Counted from the stretch's first letter, positions 12,605 to 23,365 are shown. The stretch: DNA of 48,190 nucleotides from Buttiauxella sp. B2 (GCF_006376615.1 NZ_VEXQ01000025.1:1-48190), one strand, 5' to 3'. A program made the numbers and translations. The notes: generated by a model not told the origin, from the sequence alone.

Positions 12605-12624
12605 GACCGCCCTGATGGGCGGTC
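12605..12624 (-). terminator. hairpin between tatC and tatD (partial terminator or attenuator)
   Basis: GACCGCCC and GGGCGGTC form a perfect 8-bp stem around a four-base loop. The following minus-strand tail is GTTGTTTGG, T-rich but interrupted. It could reduce read-through from tatABC into tatD and hemB. Confidence 0.55.
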
Positions 12625-12629
12625 TGAAA

Positions 12630-13421
12630 TTATGACTCTTTATGAGAGGTTTCGTCTTCTGCTTCTGGAGCGACTTCCGGATCTTCCTCACCTCTTCTGC
12701 GGCCTTTACCGACATAGAAGCGTGAGAAAAATACACCGACTTCGAACAGGCAGTACATCGGAATCGCCAGCAGCGTTTGCGAGAATACGTCAGGCGGGGT
12801 TAACAACATGCCAACGACAAACGCACCAACCAGAATGTATGGCCGTTTTTTCTTGAGGGCTTCTGGGCTTGTGACACCCATCCAGCACAATAGAATAATC
12901 GCCACCGGCACTTCAAATGCCACACCAAACGCCATAAACAATGCCATGACAAAATCGAGGTACTTGGTGATGTCTGTCGACATCACAACCCCTATCGGCG
13001 CTGTTTTGGTCAAGAAACCGAATGCTAATGGGAAAACAACAAAATAGGCAAAAGCGATACCGATATAAAACAGCAGCGTGCTGGAGAACAGCAGCGGCAT
13101 CACTAGTTTGCGCTCATGTTTATAAAGCGCAGGCGCGATAAACGCCCAGATTTGATAAAGAATGACCGGTGCAGACAAGAACACCGAGACATAAATCGTC
13201 AGTTTAATTGGAGCAAAAAACGGTGACGCCACATCGGTGGCAATCATCGTTGAGCCAATCGGCATCTGTTTAATCAGCGGTGCTGAAACTATCTGATAAA
13301 TGTCATTGGCAAAGTAAACCAGTGCCAGGAAAATCACCAGCACAGCGATAATGCTATTTAACAGTCGCTTGCGCAGCTCTATCAGATGGCTGATAAGCGG
13401 TTGGGTATCTTCAACGGCCAT
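12630..13421 (-). CDS. tatC: Sec-independent protein translocase subunit TatC
   Basis: Core six-helix membrane subunit of the twin-arginine translocase; it binds twin-arginine signal peptides and docks TatB and TatA. The 263-residue protein has the conserved N-terminal cytoplasmic segment [10 protein letters not shown], the first periplasmic loop with SPFFAPIK, and [15 protein letters not shown] near helix five. The tail after YVGKGRRR is acidic and variable. It begins two bases after the tatB stop. Confidence 0.97.
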   Translation of the reverse strand: MAVEDTQPLISHLIELRKRLLNSIIAVLVIFLALVYFANDIYQIVSAPLIKQMPIGSTMIATDVASPFFAPIKLTIYVSVFLSAPVILYQIWAFIAPALYKHERKLVMPLLFSSTLLFYIGIAFAYFVVFPLAFGFLTKTAPIGVVMSTDITKYLDFVMALFMAFGVAFEVPVAIILLCWMGVTSPEALKKKRPYILVGAFVVGMLLTPPDVFSQTLLAIPMYCLFEVGVFFSRFYVGKGRRRGEEDPEVAPEAEDETSHKES

Positions 13422-13423
13422 GT

Positions 13424-13981
13424 TTACTGTTTATCACTCGAAGGTTGAGGAGAAGCTGGAGTTTTGACTGGCTCTGCTACGGGTTTAATCTGAGGCTGAA
13501 TTAACTCTTCAGAGCCCTCTGTGGATGTAGCAACAGGAACTGTTTCTGTTTCAGCTTCAGGAGCCTTGCCAGGCGCACTTGCTTGATGCGCCGCCGTTGC
13601 TGGCGTCACGCCATCATGGCTTTCCTGGGCATCTTTCACCAGCGGATTATGAATGGTATGCGCCTCGTCATTCGCCTTTTCAGGTTCTTGAGTGTATGAA
13701 CGCTTCATTGATTCTGCTGCCTGACGCAGCTCATCCATTGATGCTTTCAGCTCCGGAGTGAGGTTATCCATGCTCGCCTTTTCAACCTTCTTCAGGCTGT
13801 CTTGCAGCTCCTGGATTTTCAGCTCCTGAACCAGTTCATTTTGCACGGTCGCTGCAAGTGAGCGTAAGGCACGCACCCAACCAACAACCGTTTTAACAGC
13901 CACAGGCAAACGCTGTGGCCCGAGAACAATCAGGCCAATCACGAATACCAGTAGCAGTTCACTGAAACCAATATCGAACAC
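13424..13981 (-). CDS. tatB: Sec-independent protein translocase subunit TatB
   Basis: Receptor-complex partner of TatC for twin-arginine substrates. The 185-residue protein has an N-terminal transmembrane helix ([21 protein letters not shown]), an amphipathic helix beginning [11 protein letters not shown], a charged helical region, and a long Pro/Glu/Ala-rich tail that is poorly conserved and somewhat longer than in E. coli (171). It is three bases downstream of tatA. Confidence 0.96.
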   Translation of the reverse strand: MFDIGFSELLLVFVIGLIVLGPQRLPVAVKTVVGWVRALRSLAATVQNELVQELKIQELQDSLKKVEKASMDNLTPELKASMDELRQAAESMKRSYTQEPEKANDEAHTIHNPLVKDAQESHDGVTPATAAHQASAPGKAPEAETETVPVATSTEGSEELIQPQIKPVAEPVKTPASPQPSSDKQ

Positions 13982-13984
13982 GGT

Positions 13985-14245
13985 TTACACCTGCTCTTTA
14001 TCGTTGCTCTTTGCTTCGTCTTTCTTCACATCGGCTGGTTGCTTATCTGCCAGCGTTTTCGCCGTGAAATCAGCATCCTGAACGGATTTATCTTTCTCTT
14101 TGTCTTCATCGTCACCCATCGCTTTTTTAAAGCCTTTGATGGATGCGCCTAAATCAGAACCGATAGAACCCAGTTTCTTAGTGCCGAAAAGCAGAACCAC
14201 GATGACAGCAATGATCACTAATTGCCAAATACTGATACCACCCAT
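13985..14245 (-). CDS. tatA: Sec-independent protein translocase subunit TatA
   Basis: Pore-forming or membrane-weakening subunit of the Tat system. The 86-residue protein has a transmembrane helix at about 4-22 ([18 protein letters not shown]), the hinge FGTKKL and an amphipathic helix [18 protein letters not shown], followed by a charged tail. First gene of tatABC, 83 bases after the ubiB stop, so a promoter in 14246-14328 is likely though none was assigned. Confidence 0.97.
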   Translation of the reverse strand: MGGISIWQLVIIAVIVVLLFGTKKLGSIGSDLGASIKGFKKAMGDDEDKEKDKSVQDADFTAKTLADKQPADVKKDEAKSNDKEQV

Positions 14246-14328
14246 AATGTTGCCTCAAATCACAGTGATGAATAGATAACGGCCTGTATTGTACCGCACG
14301 TTGTCCGTTAAAAACGATTAAAAACGAC

Positions 14329-15969
14329 TCAGGCCGAGCGCCGCCAGCCGATCAACCAGGTGACAATGCCACCTGCCATTAACCAGGCGGGCATAAATTC
14401 CCATTCTGACTTATTAATCAACAGCAAAGTACCGCTTAACAGCAGTGTGGCGCCAATGCCGAACAGATAACGTGATTGCGCCTGACGCACCTGATTTCGT
14501 TGTAAATCACGGGTTATTTTATCAACACTGTGCTGCAATTGTTTACCCTGGCGCAAACTGTCGTACATCAGTTCCGGAAGTTCTGGCATTTTTTCTATCC
14601 AGAACGGCGCTTTTTCTTTGAAAGAACGTATAAGCGCAGGAATACCAACCTGATCTTTGATCCAATCCTCCAGGAAAGGTTTGGCTGTTTTCCACAAATC
14701 TAACTGCGGATAAAGCTGCCTTCCAAGGCCTTCAACGTAAAGTAGTGTTTTTTGCAGCAAAACTAGCTGCGGCTGCACTTCCATATTAAAGCGTCGCGCC
14801 GTGTTAAACAGATTCAGTAATACATGGCCAAAAGAAATTTCCGCCAGTGGTTTTTCAAAAATTGGTTCGCACACAGTACGAATGGCGAACTCAAAATCTT
14901 CAACATTCGTATCCGGTGGCACCCAGCCTGAATCAACGTGCAGCTCAGCTACTTTGCGATAGTCGCGGTTAAAGAAGGCGATAAAATTTTCTGCCAGATA
15001 GCGCTTATCTTCTTTATTGAGCGAACCAACAATACCGCAGTCGATGCCAATGTATTGCGGATCTTCTGGGTGTTCGAAGCTGACAAAAATATTGCCCGGG
15101 TGCATGTCTGCATGGAAGAAACTGTCGCGAAAGACCTGAGTGAAGAACACCTGCACGCCGCGCTCTGCCAACAGTTTCATGTTGGTGCCCTGCTTATGAA
15201 GCATCGCAATATCAGAAACCGGAATACCGTAGATTCGCTCCATAACCATCATGTCCTGGCTGCAATAATCAGAGAATACTTCAGGCACATATAGCATTGG
15301 GCTATCTTCAAAATTGCGGCGTAACTGGATGGCATTTGCTGATTCACGCAGCAGGTTCAGCTCGTCAATTAACGTCTTTTCATATTCCCGCACCACTTCT
15401 AGTGGACGTAAACGACGGCCATCTGGCATCAAGCGTGGCACCCATCGTGCGAGACGATAAATGAGTTTCATATCCGCTTTGATGATGGGCAAAATATCCG
15501 GACGAATAACCTTGATAACCACCTCTCGCCCATTTTCTTTCAGGCGAGCGGTATGAACCTGAGCAATTGAAGCCGATGCCAACGGTTGGATTTCGAAATC
15601 GTCAAACCAGGCTTCGACGGACAATCCGCCCATCGCTTGTTCAATTTGTTTCTTAGCTAACGCACCGTCAAAAGGAGCTACACGGTCCTGCAACATCGCT
15701 AGTTGATCGGCAATTTGCGGTGGGAACAGGTCACGGCGTGTTGAGAGCATTTGCCCAAACTTAATCCATACCGGTCCTAGTTCCTGCAATGCCAGACGTA
15801 AACGTTCACCAAGGGGTTTTTCTTTATGGCGGTTTGGCATCCAGAAAAGCATGCGCCGCCAGATGCGTAATGGCAGCGTAATACGAACCCGAGGGATCAA
15901 CTCATCCAGACCATAGCTGAGAAAAGTGCGGATAATGAAATAGAGGCGACGAATTTCTCCAGGCGTCAT
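14329..15969 (-). CDS. ubiB: ubiquinone biosynthesis protein kinase-like UbiB
   Basis: Atypical ADCK/UbiB kinase-like ATPase needed for ubiquinone synthesis. The 546-residue protein has the diagnostic KxGQ motif (Lys70-Phe-Gly-Gln, in [14 protein letters not shown]) and the alanine-rich nucleotide loop ASASIAQVH. It also has an [10 protein letters not shown] catalytic segment and two C-terminal transmembrane helices ([18 protein letters not shown] and [14 protein letters not shown]). Its ATG overlaps the ubiJ stop by four bases (ATGA), implying translational coupling in ubiE-ubiJ-ubiB. Confidence 0.97.
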   Translation of the reverse strand: MTPGEIRRLYFIIRTFLSYGLDELIPRVRITLPLRIWRRMLFWMPNRHKEKPLGERLRLALQELGPVWIKFGQMLSTRRDLFPPQIADQLAMLQDRVAPFDGALAKKQIEQAMGGLSVEAWFDDFEIQPLASASIAQVHTARLKENGREVVIKVIRPDILPIIKADMKLIYRLARWVPRLMPDGRRLRPLEVVREYEKTLIDELNLLRESANAIQLRRNFEDSPMLYVPEVFSDYCSQDMMVMERIYGIPVSDIAMLHKQGTNMKLLAERGVQVFFTQVFRDSFFHADMHPGNIFVSFEHPEDPQYIGIDCGIVGSLNKEDKRYLAENFIAFFNRDYRKVAELHVDSGWVPPDTNVEDFEFAIRTVCEPIFEKPLAEISFGHVLLNLFNTARRFNMEVQPQLVLLQKTLLYVEGLGRQLYPQLDLWKTAKPFLEDWIKDQVGIPALIRSFKEKAPFWIEKMPELPELMYDSLRQGKQLQHSVDKITRDLQRNQVRQAQSRYLFGIGATLLLSGTLLLINKSEWEFMPAWLMAGGIVTWLIGWRRSA

Positions 15970-16571
15970 TTGTTCTCCAGTTTGTCCAGTCGCGCAACCA
16001 GTGCGTCAACCTTGCGTTCGACTGCTGCCGTTTCCTCGGCAAACCACGCTACTTCAAGCGAACCTGGTGCCATCTTCCACTCTTCAGTAATTGCTTCTGA
16101 CAAGTATTGCTGGTTACGGGCAAAGCCTTTTTTGAACAACTTTCCGCTACCACGAATTACCTTGCTGATGCCTTCAGCGGCAATATCTCCGATATACGGA
16201 GCTAACAATTCGGCAGGATCAAATTCGGCAAGATCCATCAAGGCAACCCAATTCTGAACCACCTGCAGATCGCCTTGTACTTCTAATTCACCGCTGCGAA
16301 TAAGCGCCGTAAGCTGCTGCCTGTCACGCAATTTTGGCAATGTGCCAAGCCCTGTCGTTACCAGACAATCAGCTTCACCTTCCCACTGGGCTAACACATC
16401 AAGTTGCTGTTCGCTAAAGACCAAAACGATTGGCGAAGAAAATTCTTTGAGTTCAACACGCAATACCTTACCCACTAAGCGCTGACGCGCCGCTTTCAAA
16501 CCTCGGTCACGCCAGAGAAATGTATTAAGGATATTTTCTATTCCGGCAGTCATCAGCGGTGTAAATGGCAT
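15966..16571 (-). CDS. ubiJ: ubiquinone biosynthesis accessory factor UbiJ (formerly YigP)
   Basis: Lipid-binding accessory subunit, with an SCP2-type domain, of the soluble ubiquinone-biosynthetic complex; it partners UbiK. The start chosen is ATG 16571 ([15 protein letters not shown]), preceded by GGGAG, giving 201 residues as in E. coli; an upstream start 14 codons earlier runs into ubiE and lacks support. The C-terminal part is a short coiled coil ([20 protein letters not shown]). In E. coli the 3' half of this gene also encodes the small RNA EsrE; I did not try to delimit it here. Confidence 0.94.
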   Translation of the reverse strand: MPFTPLMTAGIENILNTFLWRDRGLKAARQRLVGKVLRVELKEFSSPIVLVFSEQQLDVLAQWEGEADCLVTTGLGTLPKLRDRQQLTALIRSGELEVQGDLQVVQNWVALMDLAEFDPAELLAPYIGDIAAEGISKVIRGSGKLFKKGFARNQQYLSEAITEEWKMAPGSLEVAWFAEETAAVERKVDALVARLDKLENK

Positions 16572-16584
16572 CACGAACTCCCTG

Positions 16585-17340
16585 TCAGAATTTATAGCCA
16601 CGGTGCAGCGCAACTACGCCCGCAGTCAGGTTGAAGTAGGTCGTATTTTCAAAACCTGCATCTTCCATCATCGCTTTCAACGTGTCTTGATCAGGGTGCA
16701 TACGAATAGATTCAGCCAGATAACGATAGCTTTCAGCATCCTGCGCAACAAACTCACCAATACGCGGCAGAATGTGGAATGAGTACGCGTCGTATGCCTT
16801 GCTCAGTGGTTCGATAATCGGTTTGGAGAATTCCAGAACCAGCAAGCGACCACCTGGCTTTAATACGCGATACATTGAGCGCAGCGCTTTCTCTTTATCC
16901 GTCACGTTACGCAGACCGAAAGAAATAGTGATGCAATCGAAGAAGTTATCCGGGAAAGGCAGGGCTTCGGCGTTAGCCTGAACATAGTTCACGTTACCCA
17001 CCACGCCAATGTTGCGTAGTTTTTCGCGCCCCATTTTCAGCATTGAATCGTTGATGTCAGCCAGAACCACTTCACCCGTTTCGCCAACTAGTCGGGAGAA
17101 TTTAGCCGTTAAATCACCAGTGCCTCCCGCTAAGTCCAGCACTCGCTGACCACGACGAACACCACTGCAATCAATAGTGAAACGTTTCCATAAACGATGG
17201 ATGCCGAATGACATCAGGTCATTCATCACGTCGTATTTTGCGGCCACAGAGTGGAACACATGAGCGACCATATCGGCCTTTTGTTCCTTCGCTACAGTGC
17301 GGAAGCCAAAGTGTGTTGTTTCCTGGGATTCTTCAACCAT
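16585..17340 (-). CDS. ubiE: ubiquinone/menaquinone C-methyltransferase UbiE
   Basis: SAM-dependent methyltransferase acting in both ubiquinone and menaquinone synthesis. The 251-residue protein has SAM motif [13 protein letters not shown], the UbiE signatures [18 protein letters not shown] and [25 protein letters not shown], and the typical end HRGYKF. First gene of ubiEJB; 13 bases separate it from ubiJ. The 92 bases upstream to rmuC hold no assigned promoter. Confidence 0.98.
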   Translation of the reverse strand: MVEESQETTHFGFRTVAKEQKADMVAHVFHSVAAKYDVMNDLMSFGIHRLWKRFTIDCSGVRRGQRVLDLAGGTGDLTAKFSRLVGETGEVVLADINDSMLKMGREKLRNIGVVGNVNYVQANAEALPFPDNFFDCITISFGLRNVTDKEKALRSMYRVLKPGGRLLVLEFSKPIIEPLSKAYDAYSFHILPRIGEFVAQDAESYRYLAESIRMHPDQDTLKAMMEDAGFENTTYFNLTAGVVALHRGYKF

Positions 17341-17432
17341 CTCAATGCCTGCTTATCGAAAAAATGTTCGTGAAGTGTAACAGAATGAGGCCTAAAGCCC
17401 TATGCTTCAAGCTCGCGAGCGTTGACCAATGC

Positions 17433-18866
17433 TTAACGCTCACCGACGATACGTCGGTTTTCTAAACTGCTGCTCGTATTATTATCTTCGTCATTTTCAT
17501 GATCCTGGCGCTCGATATTCTCATCATCTTCAAGCCTGGCCTGCTCGACTAAATCTGGATTAATCTCACGTTTAACTTCGACACCCAGGCTACGAAACGC
17601 ATCGGCCAGGATGAGAATATTGCCGCGCCCCGAAGAAAGCTTTTTCATTGCCTGTCGGTAGTTATCCTGCGCCTTATCCAGGCTTTGACCCATCGCCGAC
17701 ATATCATCAACAAAGAGGCGCATTTTGTCATACAGTCGACTGGCGCGTTCGGCAATTTGTTGCGCATTTCGGCTCTGGTGCTCATAACGCCACAAATTGG
17801 CAACCGTCCTTAAGGCCACCAGCAATGTAGTAGGGCTAACCAGCATGATGTTATTTCTGAGTGCTTCACTGATCAATTCTGGCTGTCGGTCGATAGCCAA
17901 TAAAAAAGCGGGTTCGACGGGGATAAACATTAATACGTAATCAAGGGAACGAAGCCCTGGTAACTGCTGATAATCTTTGCGACCCAGCATTCTGATGTGG
18001 TTACGCACAGCCGCAATATGTTCGTTGAGCGCACTTTCGCGGGTCAACTCATCATCACTATTGTAATAACGCTCATAAGCCACCAGCGTCATTTTGGCGT
18101 CGATAACGACATCTTTCCCCTGCGGCAAACGTACGATGACATCAGGCTGCATGCGGCTATTATTTTCGAGCTGGATATTCACCTGCGTTTCGTATTCATA
18201 GCCTTCGCGCAAACCAGATGCTTCCAGCACCCGCGTTAAAACAACCTCACCCCAGTTACCCTGCGTTTTGTTATCCCCTTTCAGGGCTTTGGTGAGATTC
18301 AGAGCCTCTTGAGCCATTTGGGCATTTAGCTGCTGAAGATTACGAATTTCGTGAGTTAGGGTGTGTCGCTCACGCGCTTCCTGGCCAAAGCTTTCCTGCA
18401 CCTGCCGGCGAAAACCATCAAGTTGTTCACGCAAAGGGGATAGCAAACCGTTCAGACTTTGGCGGTTTTGTTCTTCAACTTTGCGGCCACTTTGTTCAAA
18501 GATTCGGTTGGCGAGGTTTTCAAACTGTTCACTTAGACGCTGTTCACTGTTGAGCATCTGGCGATGTTTGTCATCGGCATTAAGGCGGGTTTGCTCCAGC
18601 AGCGTGGATAATTCGCGGATATCCGCTTCCTGCGCGCTGTTAATCTCAAGTTGCGTGCGCAATTCACGATTAAGCTGCTCGCACTCTTCTTTCCAGTGTT
18701 GGTTTTGCTGCAACTCCTGCCGAGTGGCAGTCAGTTCGCCGTAGATTTCTCGTTGTTCTTCATACAGTGCGGATTGCCGCTGCGCTGCCCGCAAACTTGC
18801 CAGCAACCAGCCAGTCAGAACACCAATCAGTGCAATACCGATTCCGAATAAAATAGAAAGATCCAC
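17433..18866 (-). CDS. rmuC: RmuC family DNA recombination protein
   Basis: Putative nuclease-fold protein that limits recombination at inverted repeats. It has an N-terminal membrane anchor (about 1-25), a long glutamine- and arginine-rich coiled coil (about 25-160) and the RmuC domain (GNWGEVVLTRVLEASGL, DVVIDAKMTLVAYERY). The C-terminal 45 residues are acidic and variable. Two GTG codons compete; I prefer 18866 (477 residues, MDLSILFGIG), because AGGAG lies five bases upstream and it matches the E. coli start MDFSI. The GTG two codons earlier sits too close to that sequence. Confidence 0.9.
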   Translation of the reverse strand: MDLSILFGIGIALIGVLTGWLLASLRAAQRQSALYEEQREIYGELTATRQELQQNQHWKEECEQLNRELRTQLEINSAQEADIRELSTLLEQTRLNADDKHRQMLNSEQRLSEQFENLANRIFEQSGRKVEEQNRQSLNGLLSPLREQLDGFRRQVQESFGQEARERHTLTHEIRNLQQLNAQMAQEALNLTKALKGDNKTQGNWGEVVLTRVLEASGLREGYEYETQVNIQLENNSRMQPDVIVRLPQGKDVVIDAKMTLVAYERYYNSDDELTRESALNEHIAAVRNHIRMLGRKDYQQLPGLRSLDYVLMFIPVEPAFLLAIDRQPELISEALRNNIMLVSPTTLLVALRTVANLWRYEHQSRNAQQIAERASRLYDKMRLFVDDMSAMGQSLDKAQDNYRQAMKKLSSGRGNILILADAFRSLGVEVKREINPDLVEQARLEDDENIERQDHENDEDNNTSSSLENRRIVGER

Positions 18867-18963
18867 AGTCACTCCTGCAAGCCATGCTAAACATCAGCAA
18901 AATAAAATTCTGCTGTATAAATGTCCAGATGAAAAGGGATTTCCTGCGAGGCGTTACGCAAAG

Positions 18964-18995
18964 CGTAAAAATTAAGCCGGTTTACACCGGCTTAA
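18964..18995 (-). terminator. intrinsic terminator of udp
   Basis: On the minus strand TTAAGCCGG (18995-18987) pairs with CCGGCTTAA (18980-18972) around a six-base loop and is followed by TTTTT. It begins seven bases after the udp stop and isolates udp from rmuC. Confidence 0.85.
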
Positions 18996-19001
18996 GGGGG
19001 A

Positions 19002-19763
19002 TTAGATTAAGCGACGAGCCGCTTCCACAACGATTTGTACCGCATGGCTTTCTGTTTTCTTCATGGTTTCAGCATTCGGAATTTCTTGCTGAGTGCGGTT
19101 TACAATCACACCGGCAACCATGCCCGCACGCAGACCCTGGCTTGCGCACATAGTCAGAAGTGTGGCGGATTCCATCTCATAGTTCATCACGCCCATCTGC
19201 TGCCACTCTTCCATTGAACCTTTATAGCGGCTAACTACGCGGCCTGAGAAGGTGTCATAACGCTCCTGGCCTGGATAGAAAGTATCAGAAGATGCTGTCA
19301 CACCAATGTGGGTGGTCGCGCCGATAGATTTAGCGGCTTCCACCAACGCAGTGGTACACGCAAAATCAGCAACCGCAGGATATTCTAACGGTGCGAAGTG
19401 CAGGCTGGCACCATCAAGGCGCACAGAAGCAGTGGTCACCAGAACATCACCAACATTGATATGTGGTTGAATCGCACCGGTCGTCCCGATACGCAGGAAA
19501 GTACGAATACCCAACTGTGCCAATTCTTCCACGGCTATAGAAGTAGACGGGCCACCAATACCGGTAGAGCACACGATAACTGGTTTGCCGTCTAGCTCAG
19601 CACGCCAGGTGGTAAATTCACGGTGGGCAGCCAGTTTGACCGGCTTGTCCATCAGCACAGCGATTTTTTCAACTCGCTCAGGATCACCAGGAACAATGGC
19701 AAGTGTTGCCCCCTGTAGATCGCTTTTAGTGAGGCCGAGGTGAAAAACATCAGACTTGGACAT
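19002..19763 (-). CDS. udp: uridine phosphorylase Udp
   Basis: Phosphorolyses uridine to uracil and ribose-1-phosphate in pyrimidine salvage. At 253 residues it has the family length. Landmarks are the N-terminal [29 protein letters not shown] (phosphate binding), the [16 protein letters not shown] signature, RIGTTGAIQ and the ribose/base region [22 protein letters not shown] precedes the ATG. The upstream region has two CRP-like sites at the spacing expected for CRP/CytR control. Confidence 0.97.
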   Translation of the reverse strand: MSKSDVFHLGLTKSDLQGATLAIVPGDPERVEKIAVLMDKPVKLAAHREFTTWRAELDGKPVIVCSTGIGGPSTSIAVEELAQLGIRTFLRIGTTGAIQPHINVGDVLVTTASVRLDGASLHFAPLEYPAVADFACTTALVEAAKSIGATTHIGVTASSDTFYPGQERYDTFSGRVVSRYKGSMEEWQQMGVMNYEMESATLLTMCASQGLRAGMVAGVIVNRTQQEIPNAETMKKTESHAVQIVVEAARRLI

Positions 19764-19807
19764 AACAGACTCCTCTGTTTAATGGGTTGCTGGGATGGCA
19801 AAGTGGT

Positions 19808-19813
19808 ACTTTA
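19808..19813 (-). promoter_or_regulatory. udp promoter -10 element (candidate)
   Basis: The minus strand has TAAAGT here. If the start is at about 19801, the proximal CRP site is centred at -41.5, the class II position. No good -35 was seen, which fits a CRP-dependent promoter. Confidence 0.55.
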
Positions 19814-19832
19814 CAGAACCCCCGCAAAAAAT

Positions 19833-19852
19833 TTCGTGACGTATTTCACTTT
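19833..19852 (-). promoter_or_regulatory. proximal CRP site of udp
   Basis: CGTGA-N6-TCACT centred near 19842.5. One half-site is GTGA and the other TCAC with six bases between them, the CRP pattern. Confidence 0.7.
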
Positions 19853-19883
19853 GAATGAAACAAATTACATTGCCTCAACATTA

Positions 19884-19905
19884 ATTAGTGACAAATATCA
19901 CATTA
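19884..19905 (-). promoter_or_regulatory. distal CRP site of udp
   Basis: TAGTGA-N6-TCACAT centred near 19894.5, exactly 52 bases from the proximal site. In E. coli udp the two CRP sites are, as I recall, at -41.5 and -93.5, the same 52-base spacing, with CytR bound between them. Confidence 0.75.
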
Positions 19906-20018
19906 AATGAAGCGTCTGAGCATTTTTCACTCACCGCGAACATTTTCTACTCTATGGAGCTGTGGTTAATCCTGGCTATAGTTATCGCACTGCGCTAATT
20001 CTGGTAAGGAGATTGCCA

Positions 20019-20846
20019 ATGAAAGAAGAACAACCTACAAGTAAATTGCCGGGCTTGACTTTTGCGCCAGCGGCATCCCCTCTAGCTTCAACAGTACTGC
20101 ATACACCAGACGACGCAATTTTAGCGGGAGAAACATCGATACCTACGCAGGGTGAAAACATGCCTGCTTATCACGCGCGACCAAAAAACGTTGAAGGTTC
20201 CTTGCCTATCGTATTAGTAGTGCAGGAAATTTTCGGCGTACATGAACATATTCGCGATATTTGCCGCCGGTTGGCGCTTGAAGGATACCTGGCAATCGCA
20301 CCAGAGCTCTATTTCCGTCAGGGCGATCCGAATGATTTTGCTGATATCCCTACTCTATTCAGCGAATTGGTGTCGAAAGTTCCCGATGCACAAGTTCTTG
20401 CGGATCTGGACCACGTAGCCAATTGGGCGGCAAGAAACGGCGGTGATGCACATCGACTAATGATGACTGGCTTTTGTTGGGGCGGGCGAATTACCTGGCT
20501 GTACGCAGCACATAATCCGCAGTTGAAAGCAGCGGTGGCCTGGTACGGCAAACTGGTGGGGGAGAAATCTCTAAACTCCCCACGTCATCCTGTCGATATT
20601 GCCATCAATCTGAATGCGCCAGTACTTGGGCTTTATGGCGGACAAGATACGGGGATTTCACTGGAAAGCGTGGAAACTATGCGCCATGCGCTGCGCGCTG
20701 CGAATGCCAACGCGGATATCATTGTCTACCCGGAAGCAGGCCACGCATTTAATGCAGATTACCGCCCGAGCTATCATGCAGATTCAGCCAGAGATGGCTG
20801 GCAACGGATGCTGGCCTGGTTTGAGCGGTTTGCAGCCAAGAAATAA
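20019..20846 (+). CDS. dlhH: dienelactone hydrolase family protein (DlhH/YsgA)
   Basis: Alpha/beta hydrolase of the dienelactone hydrolase family; the physiological substrate is not established. The start chosen is ATG 20019 with AAGGAG upstream, giving 275 residues. The triad can be placed: Cys153 in TGFCWGGR, Asp210 in YGGQDTG and His242 in EAGHAFNAD. The GTG start 19 codons upstream would extend into the regulatory region and is unlikely. It is divergent from udp and convergent with metE. Confidence 0.92.
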   Translation: MKEEQPTSKLPGLTFAPAASPLASTVLHTPDDAILAGETSIPTQGENMPAYHARPKNVEGSLPIVLVVQEIFGVHEHIRDICRRLALEGYLAIAPELYFRQGDPNDFADIPTLFSELVSKVPDAQVLADLDHVANWAARNGGDAHRLMMTGFCWGGRITWLYAAHNPQLKAAVAWYGKLVGEKSLNSPRHPVDIAINLNAPVLGLYGGQDTGISLESVETMRHALRAANANADIIVYPEAGHAFNADYRPSYHADSARDGWQRMLAWFERFAAKK

Positions 20847-20871
20847 CGTTCACACTTGAGCAATGATAAAG

Positions 20872-20926
20872 CCAGCCAGGCTCACAATATGACGACAATT
20901 TTTTCGTTACCGGCTGGTTTTTACAT
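20872..20926 (+). terminator. possible terminator after dlhH
   Basis: GCCAGCC near 20872 can pair with GGCTGGT near 20913, followed by TTTT, but the loop is over 30 bases long. Weak candidate; nothing better was found in the 143-base dlhH/metE gap. Confidence 0.3.
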
Positions 20927-20989
20927 CAATTTTTTGCAGTAACACCACCGTACTCTTGCCCTCCCCTTTTCTGGGAGAGGGCCAAAAAA

Positions 20990-23251
20990 TTAAGCGTTAC
21001 GCAAATTCTGTGCAGCTTTAACCATGTTAGCCAAAGCCTGTCGGGTTTCTGGCCAGCCGCGAGTTTTCAGGCCGCAGTCTGGATTTACCCACAAACGATC
21101 TGCCGGAACACTTTCTGCTGCTTTCTTTAAAAGCGCTTCAATCCATTCCACACTCGGTACGTTCGGCGAGTGGATGTCATACACGCCCGGCCCGATTTCG
21201 TTTGGATATTCAAACTCTTTAAACGACTCCAGCAAGTCCATATCCGAACGTGAGGTTTCGATGGTGATCACGTCTGCATCCAGAGCAGCGATGGAATCCA
21301 TGATGTCGTTGAATTCGCAATAACACATGTGGGTGTGGATCTGTGTGTCATCGCGCACTACGGCGGCGTTCAGGCGAAAGGCTTCCACACCCCATTCCAG
21401 GTACGCTTGCCAGTCGGAACGGCGCAGTGGTAAACCTTCGCGCAGGGCAGGTTCGTCTATCTGAATGATACCGATGCCAGCTGCTTCCAGATCTGCCACT
21501 TCATCACGCAACGCCAGAGCAATTTGCTTAGCGATAGTTTCGCGGCTCACATCTTCACGCGGGAATGACCAGCACAGAATCGTGACCGGGCCTGTCAGCA
21601 TGCCTTTGACTGGTTTGTCAGTCAGGGATTGCGCGTATTTCGCCCATTCCACCGTAATCGCTTCCGGGCGGCTGATGTCACCAATAACAACCGGTGGTTT
21701 CACGCAGCGAGAACCGTAACTCTGTACCCAGCCATTTTGGGTAAAGACGAAACCATCGAGGTGTTCACCGAAGTATTCCACCATGTCGTTACGCTCAGCT
21801 TCACCGTGAACCAGCACGTCCAGCCCCAGACGTTCCTGCTCAACAACAGCCTGCTTGATATGCTCAGCGATGCCAGTGCGATAGTTATTGACGTCCAGAT
21901 TGCCCTTTTTGAAGTCCAGCCGCAGGCCGCGGATTTCGGTGGTTTGCGGGAATGAGCCAATGGTGGTGGTCGGCCATGCTGGTAGGTTAAAACGTTGGCG
22001 CTGGGCGTTGGCACGTTCGGTGTAAGCACTCAGGCGTTGGCTGTCTTGCGCAGTGATAGTCGCCAGGCGCTTACCGACTGCCTCGTTATGCACTCGTTGC
22101 GAGTGGCGACGTGCCTGAATAGGTGCGCTCCATTCAACCAGTTTCTCAATATTGCTGCTGTTTAACGCCTCGGTCAGCAAAGACAACTCGGCACATTTTT
22201 GCAACGCGAAGGCAAACCAGCTCTTCACTTCTGTATCCAGACGGGTTTCCACACTCAGGTCAATTGGGCTGTGCAGCAATGAGCAAGAAGACGCCACCCA
22301 TAAATCACGTTTACCAACCAAGTCTTTAAGCTGAGCATATTTCTCAGTCAGGTCAGCACGCCAAACGTTACGACCGTTAATCACACCCGCTGACAGCAGC
22401 CAGTTAGCGGGAAGTTGCTGATGCAGCGCGTTGATATCATCTTTACCGTGTACGAAGTCAACATGCAGCCCCTGTACTGGCAGTGCTGTGATGGTGTTCA
22501 GGTTTGGCGTCACGCCTTCAAAATAAGTTGTCAGCAGCAGTTTAACGTTGCCAGCAAGCGCTTCGTAAGCCGGTTTAAACGCATCCAGCCATTCCTGTGG
22601 CAACTCCAGCACCAGTACAGGCTCGTCGATTTGTACCCACTCGATACCGCGGTTAGCCAGTTCAGCCAGCACCTGCTGGTAAACCGGAAGAATGTCTTTG
22701 AGCAAGCTCAGGCGGTCAAACTGCTTACCTTTGACTTTGCCAAGCCAGAGATAAGTTATTGGGCCAAGCAGGACAGGTTTCACGGTGTGGCCTAGTGCCA
22801 ACGCTTCGTCCACTTCATCCAGAAGCTGCGTCCAGGTCAGTTTGAACTGCTGGCCTTTAGTGAATTCCGGCACCATGTAGTGATAGTTGGTGTTAAACCA
22901 TTTAGTCATTTCAGCAGCTGCGGCTGGTTCGCCGGTTGGTGCACGGCCACGGCCAATACGGAACAGAGTATCAATGTCCACACTTGCGTCCGCGTTCTGA
23001 TGACGAGCCGGCACATTGCCAAGCAGCAAGCTGGTGGTCAGAACGTGATCATACCAGGCGAAATCACCCACTGGCAGTAATTCAACGCCAGCCTGTTTTT
23101 GTTGGTCCCAGTGGCGAGCACGCAGTTCGCGGCCTACCGCCAGTAATTCTTCCTGAGAGGAGCTGCCTGCCCAGTAACTTTCTTGCGCTTTTTTCAGTTC
23201 GCGACGCAGGCCAACACGAGGGAAACCGAGGGTATGATTTTTAATAGTCAT
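20990..23251 (-). CDS. metE: cobalamin-independent methionine synthase MetE
   Basis: Transfers a methyl group from 5-methyltetrahydropteroyl-triglutamate to homocysteine. At 753 residues it has the E. coli length and the double-barrel architecture. The zinc ligands are visible: His and Cys in HTHMCYC (about 641 and 643) and Cys in [11 protein letters not shown] (about 726). The substrate-binding N-terminal block reads [24 protein letters not shown] precedes the ATG. It is divergent from its activator metR across 126 bases. Confidence 0.98.
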   Translation of the reverse strand: MTIKNHTLGFPRVGLRRELKKAQESYWAGSSSQEELLAVGRELRARHWDQQKQAGVELLPVGDFAWYDHVLTTSLLLGNVPARHQNADASVDIDTLFRIGRGRAPTGEPAAAAEMTKWFNTNYHYMVPEFTKGQQFKLTWTQLLDEVDEALALGHTVKPVLLGPITYLWLGKVKGKQFDRLSLLKDILPVYQQVLAELANRGIEWVQIDEPVLVLELPQEWLDAFKPAYEALAGNVKLLLTTYFEGVTPNLNTITALPVQGLHVDFVHGKDDINALHQQLPANWLLSAGVINGRNVWRADLTEKYAQLKDLVGKRDLWVASSCSLLHSPIDLSVETRLDTEVKSWFAFALQKCAELSLLTEALNSSNIEKLVEWSAPIQARRHSQRVHNEAVGKRLATITAQDSQRLSAYTERANAQRQRFNLPAWPTTTIGSFPQTTEIRGLRLDFKKGNLDVNNYRTGIAEHIKQAVVEQERLGLDVLVHGEAERNDMVEYFGEHLDGFVFTQNGWVQSYGSRCVKPPVVIGDISRPEAITVEWAKYAQSLTDKPVKGMLTGPVTILCWSFPREDVSRETIAKQIALALRDEVADLEAAGIGIIQIDEPALREGLPLRRSDWQAYLEWGVEAFRLNAAVVRDDTQIHTHMCYCEFNDIMDSIAALDADVITIETSRSDMDLLESFKEFEYPNEIGPGVYDIHSPNVPSVEWIEALLKKAAESVPADRLWVNPDCGLKTRGWPETRQALANMVKAAQNLRNA

Positions 23252-23280
23252 TTTTTCTGCCTCTTTAATTTATGAGATCC

Positions 23281-23314
23281 AGAGGTATCTAGCCATCCAG
23301 ATGTTTACACATCT
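23281..23314. promoter_or_regulatory. MetJ-type met boxes in the metE/metR region
   Basis: Tandem eight-base units AGCCATCC (23291), AGATGTTT (23299) and ACACATCT (23307), with AGAGGTAT just before, resemble degenerate repeats of the met box AGACGTCT. MetJ with SAM binds such arrays cooperatively. Position between metE and metR fits repression of both. Confidence 0.55.
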
Positions 23315-23365
23315 ATAATCAGCAGGTACTGTATATTCCTCAAGCGCAATTTGTTCATGCCGAAG

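Noticed and set aside
16571-16613. Upstream 14-codon extension of ubiJ.
   Set aside because: It overlaps the ubiE 3' end and has no ribosome binding site, whereas ATG 16571 has GGGAG and gives the family length.
17442-17458. Hairpin ACCGACG-ATA-CGTCGGT at the 3' end of rmuC.
   Set aside because: It lies inside the coding region and has no T-tract in the direction of rmuC transcription.
20958-20982. Hairpin GCCCTCCCC/GGGAGAGGGC near the 3' end of metE.
   Set aside because: It has a bulge and lies with its T-run upstream of the stem on the minus strand, the wrong side for terminating metE.
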